The position numbers and the translations under genes are program-made. Shown one piece after another: positions 54,529 to 63,462 of a stretch of DNA of 64,000 bases. Under the pieces are notes generated by a model. That model was not told the origin of the DNA. It saw nothing but the letters and a program-made list of their open reading frames with translations, and ran no database searches. The number at the start of each line of letters is the position of its first letter. Position 1 is the stretch's first letter. The stretch lies in NCBI RefSeq assembly GCF_900111405.1, contig NZ_FOHJ01000004.1, positions 62,001-126,000 of the forward strand, written 5' to 3'. This DNA is from Salinibacillus kushneri. GTDB taxonomy: Bacteria > Bacillota > Bacilli > Bacillales > Alkalibacillaceae.

Positions 54529-55704
54529 ATGGATTTACGATTAACAGAAGAGCAGAAGATGGTACAGGAAACGATTCGAAAGTTTGTGGAAAAGGAATTA
54601 ATGCCGCTTGAAAATGAGGTATTAAAAAATGAGCGGGAAGGAAGACCAAGTATATCCAAAGAGAAAGAAAAAGAATTGCAATTAAAGGCAAAAGAATCAG
54701 GATTCTGGGGAATTAATACCCCTAGTGAATATGGTGGGGCCGACCTTGGACAAATGATGCAGGCGATCGTAACTATGGAAGTGGCAAAAACTTTTGTTCC
54801 ATTCAGCTTTGGTGGATCTGCTGATAATATTCTTTATTACGGAAATGAGGAGCAAAAGGAAAAATATCTCATCCCAACGATTAATGGGGATAAAAAGTCC
54901 TGCTTTGCGATGACAGAGCCTGATGCGGGTTCGGATACAAGAAATATTAAAACAACAGCCATCAAAGACGGAAATGAGTGGGTCATCAACGGTGAAAAAA
55001 CCTTTATCACAGGCGGAAATGAAGCTGATTTCGTAATGGTTATTGCCATTACTGATAAAGAAAAACACGCAGAAACCGGGCGTGAGGGTGTTACCTGCTT
55101 CATTGTTGACCGGGATATGGGCTGGAAATCTGAGTATATTCACACAATGGGTGAATGGGGGCCAGCTAGTCTTATTTTTGATAATGTTAGAGTTCCTGAA
55201 GAAAATATTTTAGGAGAATTACATGGAGGTTACAAGCTAGGATTAGAGTGGATCGGTTTTGCCAGATGGATTGTTGGTGCTCGAGCAGTTGGAACAGCTG
55301 AGCGTTTACTGCAAATGGCCATTGATTACGCAAAAGATCGTAAAACCTTTGGAAGGCCAATTGCTGACAGACAGGCAATTCAGTGGCAAATTGCTGATTC
55401 AGCCGTAGAAATTGAAGCAGCAAAATGGCTAGTCCTAAATGCAGCATACACATTGGATAATGGAGAAGATAATCGTCATCTCGCTTCAATGGCTAAACTC
55501 TATGGTTCAAATATGGGAAATCGTGTGGTAGACCGGGTCCTTCAAATTCATGGCGGAATGGGTTATACACGAGAATTACCTATAGAACGTTGGTATCGTG
55601 AAGCCAGATTATGGCGCATTTATGATGGTACAGATGAAATTCAACGACTCATTATATCTAGAAATCTATTAAAAGGCCATGTAAAAATTGGAGATTTCAT
55701 ATAA
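54529..55704 (+). CDS. Acyl-CoA dehydrogenase
   Basis: 391 residues, MDLRLTEEQKMVQETIRKF start as in ACAD proteins. FAD-binding CFAMTEPDAGSDTRNIKT, GFARWIVGARAVGTAERLL, FGRPIADRQAIQWQIAD and RIYDGTDEIQRLII; where medium-chain enzymes have Glu in YEGT, this has Asp (YDGT). Oxidises acyl-CoA to enoyl-CoA and reduces electron-transfer flavoprotein. A separate palindrome before it suggests independent regulation. Confidence 0.92.
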   Translation: MDLRLTEEQKMVQETIRKFVEKELMPLENEVLKNEREGRPSISKEKEKELQLKAKESGFWGINTPSEYGGADLGQMMQAIVTMEVAKTFVPFSFGGSADNILYYGNEEQKEKYLIPTINGDKKSCFAMTEPDAGSDTRNIKTTAIKDGNEWVINGEKTFITGGNEADFVMVIAITDKEKHAETGREGVTCFIVDRDMGWKSEYIHTMGEWGPASLIFDNVRVPEENILGELHGGYKLGLEWIGFARWIVGARAVGTAERLLQMAIDYAKDRKTFGRPIADRQAIQWQIADSAVEIEAAKWLVLNAAYTLDNGEDNRHLASMAKLYGSNMGNRVVDRVLQIHGGMGYTRELPIERWYREARLWRIYDGTDEIQRLIISRNLLKGHVKIGDFI

Positions 55705-55749
55705 AATTAAGAATAGAACGAATATTAAAAATAGATAGGAGGAATCAAA

Positions 55750-56514
55750 ATGAGTAATCGATTTGATGGAAGAGTAGCATTTGTAACAGGAGGCAGTCGC
55801 GGAATAGGGAAGGGGGTTGCTACGCGATTTGCTGAAGAAGGAGCAAAGGTTGCCATTATTGATGTAAATGAGGATGCATTAAATGAAACCTATAACGAGT
55901 TTCAGGAGAAGGGCTATGAGATCTATGCCAAAAAGGCAAATGTAGTCAATACTGATGAAGTAGAGTCTGCAATGGAAGAAGTTGTTTCCAAATTTGGTTC
56001 CCTTGATATATTGGTCAATAATGCGGGGGTTATTCGTGATAATCTTCTCTTTAAAATGACAGATAACGATTGGGAACAGGTCATGGACGTCCATTTAAAG
56101 GGATCTTTTAATGCTGCTCGTGCAGCACAAAAATATATGGTTGACCAAAAGTATGGCCGCATTATTAATACCTCTTCAACTTCAGCACTAGGTAACCGCG
56201 GCCAAGCCAACTATTCTACAGCGAAGGCAGGTTTACAAGGGTTAACTAAAACGTTGGCTATAGAACTTGGTAAATTTGGTATTACGGCTAATGCAGTAGC
56301 TCCTGGATTTATTGAAACGGATATGACAAAAGCAACTGCAGAAAGAATTGGCATCTCCTTTGAAGATTTAGTTCAGGCAAGCGTAAGTCAAATTCCTGTT
56401 GGCAGAAGTGGAAAACCAGAAGACATTGCTAATGCTGTTGCGTTTTTTGCTGATGAGAAATCTTCATTCGTAAATGGTCAGGTGATTTATGTAGCGGGCG
56501 GACCAAGAGACTAA
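55750..56514 (+). CDS. SDR-family dehydrogenase, FabG-like
   Basis: 254 residues. TGGSRGIGKG cofactor site, NNAGVIRDNLLFKM, INTSSTSAL and YSTAKAG (catalytic Tyr/Lys), ending VNGQVIYVAGGPRD. FabG-like 3-hydroxyacyl dehydrogenase/3-oxoacyl reductase. In this context oxidation of a 3-hydroxyacyl-CoA is the likely direction. AGGAGG before ATG. Confidence 0.9.
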   Translation: MSNRFDGRVAFVTGGSRGIGKGVATRFAEEGAKVAIIDVNEDALNETYNEFQEKGYEIYAKKANVVNTDEVESAMEEVVSKFGSLDILVNNAGVIRDNLLFKMTDNDWEQVMDVHLKGSFNAARAAQKYMVDQKYGRIINTSSTSALGNRGQANYSTAKAGLQGLTKTLAIELGKFGITANAVAPGFIETDMTKATAERIGISFEDLVQASVSQIPVGRSGKPEDIANAVAFFADEKSSFVNGQVIYVAGGPRD

Positions 56515-56540
56515 TGAATAATGGAAAGGAGCGCTGAGAA

Positions 56541-56990
56541 ATGCTCAAAGATTACATTGGAAAAACCTCCAATAAAGTAAAAAATACAGTAGAACGTGGT
56601 ATGGTAAAAAGGTTTGCAGAGTCTATCGGTGACTCACATCCAATCTTTGTTGAAGAAACATATGGTAAAAGGTCAAGGTCTGGTCAAAATATCGCACCTC
56701 CAACCTTCCCACGTGTATTTGAGTATGGGGAAATTGAAGGATTGCCATTGCCTACTAAAGGACTCATTCATGGCGAGGAGACCTTTCATTATGAAAGACC
56801 CTTATTAGTTGGGGAAGAAATCTATTGTTATTCAGAGGCCAAAGACTACTATGAGAAAAAAGGCAAAAATGGGCTAATGGGGTTTTTTATTTTAAAACGT
56901 TACGGTGAAGATTCTGCTGGTAAAGTCATCTTTACCGAGGAACAAACAGTCATTATCACGGAGGCTGTAAGAAAGGCGATGACCGTATGA
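56541..56990 (+). CDS. MaoC-type (FAS1-like) dehydratase N-terminal-type protein
   Basis: 149 residues of the hotdog MaoC_dehydrat_N type: MVKRFAESIGDSHPIFVEE start, APPTFPRVFEYGE, and LIHGEETFHYERPLLVGEEI. Usually forms a heterodimer with the MaoC subunit encoded next. Overlaps the next gene by 4 bases (ATGA), consistent with a two-subunit enzyme, of the kind seen in hydratases for large or branched 2-enoyl-CoA. Confidence 0.83.
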   Translation: MLKDYIGKTSNKVKNTVERGMVKRFAESIGDSHPIFVEETYGKRSRSGQNIAPPTFPRVFEYGEIEGLPLPTKGLIHGEETFHYERPLLVGEEIYCYSEAKDYYEKKGKNGLMGFFILKRYGEDSAGKVIFTEEQTVIITEAVRKAMTV

Positions 56991-57388
56991 CTAGTATAGT
57001 AGAGTTAAAACCAAATGAAGCTTTGGAAGGGGTTACATTAGAGCCGGTATCAAGATTAGATCTCATAAAATACGCCGGGGCATCCGGTGATTTTAATCCT
57101 ATTCACACCATTGATGAAGAGGCAACAAAAGCAGGACTTCCCGGGATTATAGCTCACGGAATGTGGACGATGGGAAACTTAGGAAAACTATTTACTCCTT
57201 ATTATGAACAAGGATTTATACAGGATTTTCAGATTCGCTTTTCTGGTATGGTTTTTTTAAATGATGTCATCACTTTAAAAGCAACGGTGGAAAATCAAAC
57301 GGATAAACATATGGATTTTCATGTAGAAGCCGTAAATCAGGATGATAAAGCGGTCATTAAAGGCAAGGTTCGATTTGTGACCTATTAA
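56987..57388 (+). CDS. MaoC-like (R)-hydratase subunit
   Basis: 133 residues. The hydratase-2 motif is intact as GASGDFNPIHTIDEEA, with catalytic Asp and His, followed by GIIAHGMWTMG. Hydrates 2-enoyl-CoA to an (R)-3-hydroxyacyl-CoA. With the preceding gene a heteromeric hydratase. A long inverted repeat follows. Confidence 0.87.
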   Translation: MTSIVELKPNEALEGVTLEPVSRLDLIKYAGASGDFNPIHTIDEEATKAGLPGIIAHGMWTMGNLGKLFTPYYEQGFIQDFQIRFSGMVFLNDVITLKATVENQTDKHMDFHVEAVNQDDKAVIKGKVRFVTY

Positions 57389-57407
57389 AATTCAACTACT
57401 CTGGCTC

Positions 57408-57457
57408 TTGACCTCTTATTCAAGTTATCCAGAAATCAAAAATGAATAAGGGGTCAA
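57408..57457. repeat. Inverted repeat between maoC-like and acyl-CoA dehydrogenase genes
   Basis: TTGACCTCTTATTC and GAATAAGGGGTCAA form 14 pairs (one G-T) with a 22-base loop and no T-run. May be an RNA-processing or stability hairpin, or a degraded repeat. Confidence 0.5.
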
Positions 57458-57491
57458 AGCTGAATGAAAAAATGATGCAGGAGTGTGGTTT

Positions 57492-58697
57492 ATGAATTTT
57501 GAATATTCCGATAAAGTGAAAGAATACGAAGTGAAATTGAATGATTTTATGGAAGAGTATGTTTATCCCAATGAAAACATCTACAGTGAACAGCTGAATG
57601 AACAGAATCGATTTGCGAACATTCCCCCCATTATGGAGGAATTAAAGCAAAAAGCAAAAGAACAGGGATTATGGAATCTGTTTTTGCCAGAGAGTGATTA
57701 TGGTGCCGGACTTTCTAACCTTGAATATGCTCCGCTCTGTGAGATTATGGGCCGGTCAGCGATAGCTCCTGAAGTTTTCAATTGTGCAGCACCTGATACG
57801 GGTAATATGGAAGTGCTGGTTCGCTATGGGTCACAAGAACAAAAAGATAAATGGTTAAATCCTCTTCTAGATGGTGAAATTCGATCCTGTTTTTCCATGA
57901 CAGAACCTGATGTGGCATCATCTGACGCAACCAATATTCAGTCGAGTATTGTCCGTGATGGTGATCAATACATCATTAATGGGACTAAATGGTGGTCATC
58001 AGGAGCTGGGGATCCACGCTGTAAAATTGCGATTGTGATGGGTAAGAATGACCCGCAAGCTCCTAAATATAAACAACAATCTATGATTCTAGTTCCACTT
58101 GATACACCTGGAGTAAACGTCAAACGAACCTTACCTGTCTTCGGATATGATCATGCTCCACATGGTCATGCGGAAATCGAGTATAACAACGTCAGAGTAC
58201 CAGCTTCCAATATGATTTTGGGTGAAGGCAGAGGCTTTGAAATTGCTCAAGGAAGGTTAGGACCAGGGCGTATACATCACTGTATGAGAACAATTGGCGC
58301 AGCTGAGCGAGCGCTGGAAATTTTATGTAATCGGGTGCAAAGCAGAGAAACGTTTGGAAAAAAACTTGCCCAGCAAGGGGTTATCCAAGAATGGATAGCA
58401 GATGCCAGAATGGAGATTGAACAAGCGAGATTATTAACATTAAAAGCGGCCTACATGATGGATACTGTTGGAAATAAAGAAGCGAAGGCTGAGATAGCTA
58501 TGATTAAAGTGGTAGCACCTAATATGGCTTTGAAGGTGATTGATCACGCAATCCAGGCTCTTGGAGCTGCAGGTGTAAGCGAAGATTATCCACTGGCAGC
58601 AAGCTGGGCAAATATTCGTACGTTGCGTTTGGCGGATGGACCGGATGAAGTACATCTTCGTACAGTAGCAAGACAGGAATTGAAAAAGTACCAATAA
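57492..58697 (+). CDS. Acyl-CoA dehydrogenase, ACAD10/ACAD11 type
   Basis: 401 residues from ATG 57492, 8 bases behind GGAG. Signature regions [55 protein letters not shown] and [10 protein letters not shown] are those of the ACAD10/11 group, which differs from ordinary beta-oxidation ACADs. In that group the dehydrogenase works with an aminoglycoside-phosphotransferase-like kinase domain; here a kinase of that type is encoded three genes later. It likely handles a 4-hydroxyacyl- or phosphorylated acyl-CoA, or branched acids. Confidence 0.87.
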   Translation: MNFEYSDKVKEYEVKLNDFMEEYVYPNENIYSEQLNEQNRFANIPPIMEELKQKAKEQGLWNLFLPESDYGAGLSNLEYAPLCEIMGRSAIAPEVFNCAAPDTGNMEVLVRYGSQEQKDKWLNPLLDGEIRSCFSMTEPDVASSDATNIQSSIVRDGDQYIINGTKWWSSGAGDPRCKIAIVMGKNDPQAPKYKQQSMILVPLDTPGVNVKRTLPVFGYDHAPHGHAEIEYNNVRVPASNMILGEGRGFEIAQGRLGPGRIHHCMRTIGAAERALEILCNRVQSRETFGKKLAQQGVIQEWIADARMEIEQARLLTLKAAYMMDTVGNKEAKAEIAMIKVVAPNMALKVIDHAIQALGAAGVSEDYPLAASWANIRTLRLADGPDEVHLRTVARQELKKYQ

Positions 58698-58717
58698 TTC
58701 AACGGGAGGATAAACCC

Positions 58718-59491
58718 ATGCATGTAAATGAATTGTTTGATTTAACGGGTAAAACGGCTATTGTTACAGGTGGCGGCCGCGGATTAGGGCAACAAATTGC
58801 TCAGGGTTTTGCTGAAGCGGGTGCAAATGTTGTGTTGTGCTCAAGAAGGGTTGAAAACTGTGTAGAAATAAGTGAAACACTGCAGAAAAAAGGCATAGAT
58901 ACAATGGCGTTAAAATGTGATGTTACAAATTCTGACGATATCGAACAAGTGGTTAACAAAACATTAGAACGTTTTGGCAGAATCGATATTCTTGTTAACA
59001 ATAGCGGAGCATCGTGGGGCGCACCTGTTGATGAAATGCCGTTAGAAGCCTTTCACAAAGTTTTGAATGTAAATGTTGTCGGAACCTTTTTGATGTCACA
59101 GGCTGTTGGCAAGGTCATGACTGAGCAGAAGTATGGAAAAATTATCAATATAGCATCCGTAGCCGGTTTACGTGGATCAGATCCTAAATTCATGGATGCC
59201 ATTGGCTATAATTCCAGTAAAGGAGCCGTTATTACTTTTACAAAAGATTTGGCTGTGAAATGGGGTCCTAGAGGAATTTTTGTCAATGCCATTGCACCAG
59301 GCTTTTTCCCGACTAAAATGTCAAAAGTACTTATCGAGCACGGTGGGGATGAAATGCGGAAACGTACCCCGTTAAGAAAATTTGGTGGAGAAAATGATTT
59401 GAAAGGCGTTGCATTATTTTTAGCGTCAGCTGCTTCTGATTTTGTAACAGGTGAGACAATTGTTGTGGATGGAGGAACGAATGCGATGTAA
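58718..59491 (+). CDS. SDR-family oxidoreductase, paralogue of the first SDR
   Basis: 257 residues: TGGGRGLGQQ, NNSGASWGAPVDEMP, INIASVAGLRG, YNSSKGA, APGFFPTKMSK, and VVDGGTNAM at the end. Very like the SDR at 51616 in every motif, suggesting duplication within the operon. Catalyses NAD(P)-dependent oxidation of a hydroxyacyl intermediate or reduction of an oxo one. Confidence 0.88.
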   Translation: MHVNELFDLTGKTAIVTGGGRGLGQQIAQGFAEAGANVVLCSRRVENCVEISETLQKKGIDTMALKCDVTNSDDIEQVVNKTLERFGRIDILVNNSGASWGAPVDEMPLEAFHKVLNVNVVGTFLMSQAVGKVMTEQKYGKIINIASVAGLRGSDPKFMDAIGYNSSKGAVITFTKDLAVKWGPRGIFVNAIAPGFFPTKMSKVLIEHGGDEMRKRTPLRKFGGENDLKGVALFLASAASDFVTGETIVVDGGTNAM

Positions 59492-59535
59492 CTCTAAAGT
59501 CAATACCACGACTTTTTCAAAGGAGAGGGATAAAA

Positions 59536-60708
59536 GTGAAAAGAGATGCAGTGATTGTTTCAGCAGTCCGCACACCAATCGCAAGACATGGAGGTGCATT
59601 AGCTTCTGTTCCCGCTCATGTGTTTGGAGCAGAGGTCATAAAAGAAGCTATCAGCAGAGCTAATGTTAAGGCTGAGCAAATTGACGATTGTATTATAGGA
59701 AATGTTTTAAGCGGTGGTGGAAATATTGCCAGATTAACAGCTCTCCAAACGGGCCTATCATTAAATATCCCAGGATTAACGGTTGATCGACAATGTGGGT
59801 CAGGTATTAATGCGGTAGTTCTTGCGTCCCAGGCTATTCAGGCAGGGTCAGGAGATATTTATGTGGCTGGGGGAACAGAAAGTATGAGTCGGGCTCCTTA
59901 TCTTATGGACCGACCAGATAGAGCTTACAGCCCAGTTCCGCCTAAAATTCGAAAGTCCCAGCTTTCCCCTCAAGAAATTGGTGATCCTCCAATGGGGATA
60001 ACGGCAGAAAATTTGGCGGAAAAATATCATATTAGTCGTGAAGAACAGGATGAATTTGCCCTTCGAAGTCAACAACGAATGTCTCGTGCAATGGAAGAGG
60101 GGCGATTTGATGAACAAATCGTACCCATTGAAGTACCTGTAAAAAAAGGAGATGCTTTCGTATTTGAGAAGGATGAACATCCTCGACCAGAAACAACATT
60201 AGAAGGGCTTTCCAAATTAAAACCCGTCTTTAAAAAGGAGGGAACAGTTACTGCCGGCAGTAGTTCAGGCTTAAATGATGCAGCATCTGCGCTTGTTGTG
60301 ATGTCAAGAGAAAAAGCAGATGAGCTAGGATTAAAACCATTAGCAACAATTCGTCAAGCTGCTGTAGCTGGTGTAGACCCCAATATAATGGGGATTGGCC
60401 CTGTCCCAGCAACTCGGAAAGTTTTAGAAAAGAGTGGCTACAGATTGGATGATATGGATTTAATAGAACTAAATGAAGCATTTGCTGCTCAGGTACTTGC
60501 TGTAGATCGAGAACTAAAGATGGATCCGAATAAATTAAATGTCAATGGTGGAGCAATTGCTCACGGTCATCCACTTGGAGCAACAGGAGCTATTTTAATG
60601 ACTAAAGCCGTTTATGAATTACAGAGATCTAATGAGAAACTTGCTCTTATAACAGCATGTATCGGTGGAGGGCAAGGGATTTCTGTCATTATGGAACGAG
60701 AAACATAA
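59536..60708 (+). CDS. Acetyl-CoA acyltransferase (thiolase)
   Basis: 390 residues from GTG 59536 behind GGAGAGG. Nucleophile Cys in VDRQCGSGINAV, then LNEAFAAQV, GGAIAHGHPLGATGA and the second Cys in ACIGGGQG. Degradative thiolase that splits 3-oxoacyl-CoA with CoA, the last step of a beta-oxidation round. Confidence 0.93.
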   Translation: MKRDAVIVSAVRTPIARHGGALASVPAHVFGAEVIKEAISRANVKAEQIDDCIIGNVLSGGGNIARLTALQTGLSLNIPGLTVDRQCGSGINAVVLASQAIQAGSGDIYVAGGTESMSRAPYLMDRPDRAYSPVPPKIRKSQLSPQEIGDPPMGITAENLAEKYHISREEQDEFALRSQQRMSRAMEEGRFDEQIVPIEVPVKKGDAFVFEKDEHPRPETTLEGLSKLKPVFKKEGTVTAGSSSGLNDAASALVVMSREKADELGLKPLATIRQAAVAGVDPNIMGIGPVPATRKVLEKSGYRLDDMDLIELNEAFAAQVLAVDRELKMDPNKLNVNGGAIAHGHPLGATGAILMTKAVYELQRSNEKLALITACIGGGQGISVIMERET

Positions 60709-60728
60709 TAAGGAAGAGGAGGTAAAAG

Positions 60729-61784
60729 ATGTCTGAAACGATCCCCATTCGCAAGGGAGAAGAACTGGATAAAGTGATTATTGAACCCTTTTTACGCAAA
60801 CACATTCCAGATTTACCAGATGCTCCCTTGGAGATTACACAATTTAGTGCCGGCCGTTCGAATTTGACCTATGCTTTAAAGATTGGAGATTGGGAAGGAG
60901 TTCTTAGACGTCCTCCCCTGGGTCCTGTTGCACCAAAAGCACATGACATGGAGCGAGAATATACCATCCTTAAAGAAATCCATCCATATTTTTCACCCGC
61001 ACCTAAACCATTCGTCTTAGCAGATTCCACAATAATTGGAAGACCCTTTTTTGTAATGGAAAGAAAACATGGCATAGTATTAGATTCCCACTTTCCTGAA
61101 GGTGTTGAGGTTACAGAAGAGCTTTGTAAACAAATATCAGAAAAAATGGTAGATACTTTGGTAAATCTTCATAGCATTGACTACAGGAAAACGAGATTAA
61201 AAGAAATGACAAAACCAGAGGGATTTTTAGAAAGGCAGGTTCATGGATGGATTAAACGGTATGAAAGGGCCAGAACAGATGAAATTGAAGGAGTGGAACA
61301 ATTAACGAAATGGATGTCAGGTCACATTCCTGTCTCCCCGGAGCCAGCCATTATTCATTATGACTTTAAGTTTAATAATTCCATGTTTAACGAGGATTTT
61401 AGTGAAGTCATTGGAATATTTGACTGGGAAATGACGACAGTAGGGGATCCATTAGCAGATTTAGGCGTTGCTATGAGCTATTGGATTGAAGGGGATGATT
61501 CAAATCTATTAAAACGAGGATTAGGTGATGAGCCGATAACAGCATATCCAGGTTTTATGACTAGAAGAGAATTTATGGAGTCTTATGCAAAAAAGAGTGG
61601 TCGTGATGTTACACATATGAATTTTTATCTGACTTTTGCCTATTTTAAATTAGCTGTCATTTGCCAACAAATCTATTATCGTTATAAGAATGGTCAGACT
61701 CAGGATGAAAGGTTTGCAAATTTAAACCTTTTTGTTAAAAATTTAATTCATTATGCTTCTGAGATGGCAAGTAAGAAAATTTAA
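60729..61784 (+). CDS. Phosphotransferase-family protein (APH-like kinase, LvaA/ACAD10-kinase type)
   Basis: 351 residues. Protein-kinase-like fold: FSAGRSNLTYAL N-lobe, RRPPLGPVAPKAHDMEREYTI (Arg in place of the usual Lys region), catalytic loop IIHYDFKFNNSMF (HxDxxxxN) and metal-binding FDWEMTTVGDPLADLG. AGGAGG 8 bases before ATG. It is the separate-gene version of the kinase domain fused to ACAD10/11 in animals and of Pseudomonas LvaA, which phosphorylates 4-hydroxyacyl-CoA. I infer phosphorylation of a hydroxyacyl-CoA here; not shown. Confidence 0.85.
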   Translation: MSETIPIRKGEELDKVIIEPFLRKHIPDLPDAPLEITQFSAGRSNLTYALKIGDWEGVLRRPPLGPVAPKAHDMEREYTILKEIHPYFSPAPKPFVLADSTIIGRPFFVMERKHGIVLDSHFPEGVEVTEELCKQISEKMVDTLVNLHSIDYRKTRLKEMTKPEGFLERQVHGWIKRYERARTDEIEGVEQLTKWMSGHIPVSPEPAIIHYDFKFNNSMFNEDFSEVIGIFDWEMTTVGDPLADLGVAMSYWIEGDDSNLLKRGLGDEPITAYPGFMTRREFMESYAKKSGRDVTHMNFYLTFAYFKLAVICQQIYYRYKNGQTQDERFANLNLFVKNLIHYASEMASKKI

Positions 61785-61806
61785 ACCTGAAATTGAGGTG
61801 CTTTAA

Positions 61807-62577
61807 ATGGGGAAAATTCATGTTTTGTTAAAAAAGGAAGAATTAAATAAAGAAAAACTGCAAGGGGATAAACTTGTTGTTGTTTTTGACGTTTTACTTG
61901 CCACCTCAACCATTACAACAGCACTACAATACGGAGCCCGTAATGTTATTCCAGTATTAAACGGGGAGGAAGCCAAGCGGGTTGCTCGTAGTCAAAAGAA
62001 AGATTCATACCTTCTTGTAGGTGAATATGAGGGATTGCCTTTAGATGGCTTTCATTCCCCGAATCCAAATGCCTTAAGAGGGAAAGTTTATGATAAGACT
62101 ATGATTTTATCCACTACAAATGGGACAGTAGCTATTCGAAATTCTATTTCAGCTAAGTTTGTTTTTGTTGCTTCCCTATTAAACTCCAGATATGTAGCTG
62201 AACAATTAATCAAACATTTTAAAAATGAAACGATTATTCTGGTATGTTCTGGCTCATCAGGGTCATTTAATGCGGAGGATTTCTATGGAGCCGGGCATTT
62301 TATCCATTCACTTCATGAACAATCACATATGAACTGGACTCTATCTGATTCTGCATTTGCTGCGTATGAATTTTATAAAGGCAAACAAAATGTGAGTAAA
62401 GAAGTTCTTAAAGCATCAAGGGTAGGTCAAATGTTAACGAGATTTGGGTTTGAAGAGGAATTAGCATTTGTCTCTCAACAAGATGTTTTCCCCGTGGTTC
62501 CTTATGTTAACGATGATACGTTTGTGGTAGCGGAGCAATATCAAAAGAAAAGGAGAGAGATTCATGGTACAAACTGA
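61807..62577 (+). CDS. 2-phosphosulfolactate phosphatase (ComB) family protein
   Basis: 256 residues: VVVFDVLLATSTITTAL, LVGEYEGLPLDGFHSPNPNAL, STTNGTVAI and VCSGSSGSFNAEDFYGAG are the ComB-family motifs, with acidic residues that bind magnesium. ComB removes phosphate from phosphosulfolactate in coenzyme M synthesis, which bacilli do not make, so the substrate must differ. Placed directly after the kinase and overlapping the hydratase gene by 14 bases, it may remove phosphate from a kinase product or side product. Confidence 0.8.
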   Translation: MGKIHVLLKKEELNKEKLQGDKLVVVFDVLLATSTITTALQYGARNVIPVLNGEEAKRVARSQKKDSYLLVGEYEGLPLDGFHSPNPNALRGKVYDKTMILSTTNGTVAIRNSISAKFVFVASLLNSRYVAEQLIKHFKNETIILVCSGSSGSFNAEDFYGAGHFIHSLHEQSHMNWTLSDSAFAAYEFYKGKQNVSKEVLKASRVGQMLTRFGFEEELAFVSQQDVFPVVPYVNDDTFVVAEQYQKKRREIHGTN

Positions 62578-63346
62578 AACGAAACATTTATTAGTTCAAA
62601 AATTTGATGGGGTAATGCAGCTTACGCTTAATCGACCTGATAGCTTAAATGCCTTTAGTCCTGATATGATGCTAGGCCTCAAAGAGTCAATGGAAGAAGC
62701 AAAAAATGACGATTCCATTCATGTGATTATTCTTTCTGGCGCTGGGCGTGCTTTTAGTGCGGGTGGAGATGTAAAAACAATGGGAACCAGTAATCCACTC
62801 GCAACTTATAATCATATCGGAAATCTTAATGAGCTGATTTTAACTATGAGGAATCTGGAAAAACCCATTATTGCTGCAGTACACGGCTATGCTGCAGGGG
62901 CAGGATTTAATCTCGCGTTAGCTTGTGACATGATTCTAGCAGCCGAAGAAAGTAAATTTGTCTTAAGCTTTTCTAAAGTTGGTCTCAGTTCAGACGGGGG
63001 AGGGCTTTATTTCCTTCCGCGATTAATAGGTCCTTATTTAGCTAAGGAATTATTATTTACTGCAGAACCAATTACTGCAGAGAAGGCACATTCTTTAGGG
63101 ATTGTAAATCACACGTATCCCTTAGAAGAATTTAAAGATCAGGTTGAAAGATTTGCAAATAAAATTGCTGCTGGGCCATCTGAGGCATATCAATTTATTA
63201 AAAAGATTGCCAACCAATCCTATCATTCAACTTTAGATGAGATTCTGGAACTGGAAAGAATCTCACAGGCAACGATTGTTACAACAGACGGCCATAAAGA
63301 AGGTGTTCAAGCTTTTAAAGAGAAAAGAGAGCCAGATTTCAACTAG
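62564..63346 (+). CDS. Enoyl-CoA hydratase/isomerase family protein
   Basis: 260 residues. Crotonase fold with oxyanion-hole SGAGRAFSAGGDVKTM and AAVHGYAAGAGFNLALACD, and LSSDGGGLYFLPRLIGP where hydratase-type enzymes often have a catalytic Glu; Asp here is as in PaaG-like members. Hydrates or isomerises an enoyl-CoA. Begins inside the ComB-like gene. The MaoC pair offers a second hydratase of opposite stereochemistry. Confidence 0.88.
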   Translation: MVQTETKHLLVQKFDGVMQLTLNRPDSLNAFSPDMMLGLKESMEEAKNDDSIHVIILSGAGRAFSAGGDVKTMGTSNPLATYNHIGNLNELILTMRNLEKPIIAAVHGYAAGAGFNLALACDMILAAEESKFVLSFSKVGLSSDGGGLYFLPRLIGPYLAKELLFTAEPITAEKAHSLGIVNHTYPLEEFKDQVERFANKIAAGPSEAYQFIKKIANQSYHSTLDEILELERISQATIVTTDGHKEGVQAFKEKREPDFN

Positions 63347-63366
63347 AAATGATAATTTAACACATA

Positions 63367-63383
63367 AATGGAAGCGTTTGCAA
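63367..63383 (+). promoter_or_regulatory. Candidate cre (CcpA) site
   Basis: ATGGAAGCGTTTGCAAA matches the cre consensus WTGNAARCGNWWWCAWW with one mismatch. Between the hydratase gene and the permease gene. An inverted repeat CATAAATGGA(A/G)GC with its complement at about 63426-63438 surrounds it. Would allow glucose repression of the transporter genes. Confidence 0.5.
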
Positions 63384-63462
63384 ATAAAGAGTTAAGAATA
63401 GTTAGAGTTATACACTCTGGCCATATGCCTCCATTTATGGATAGAGAAAGGGGAGAGGTGTT

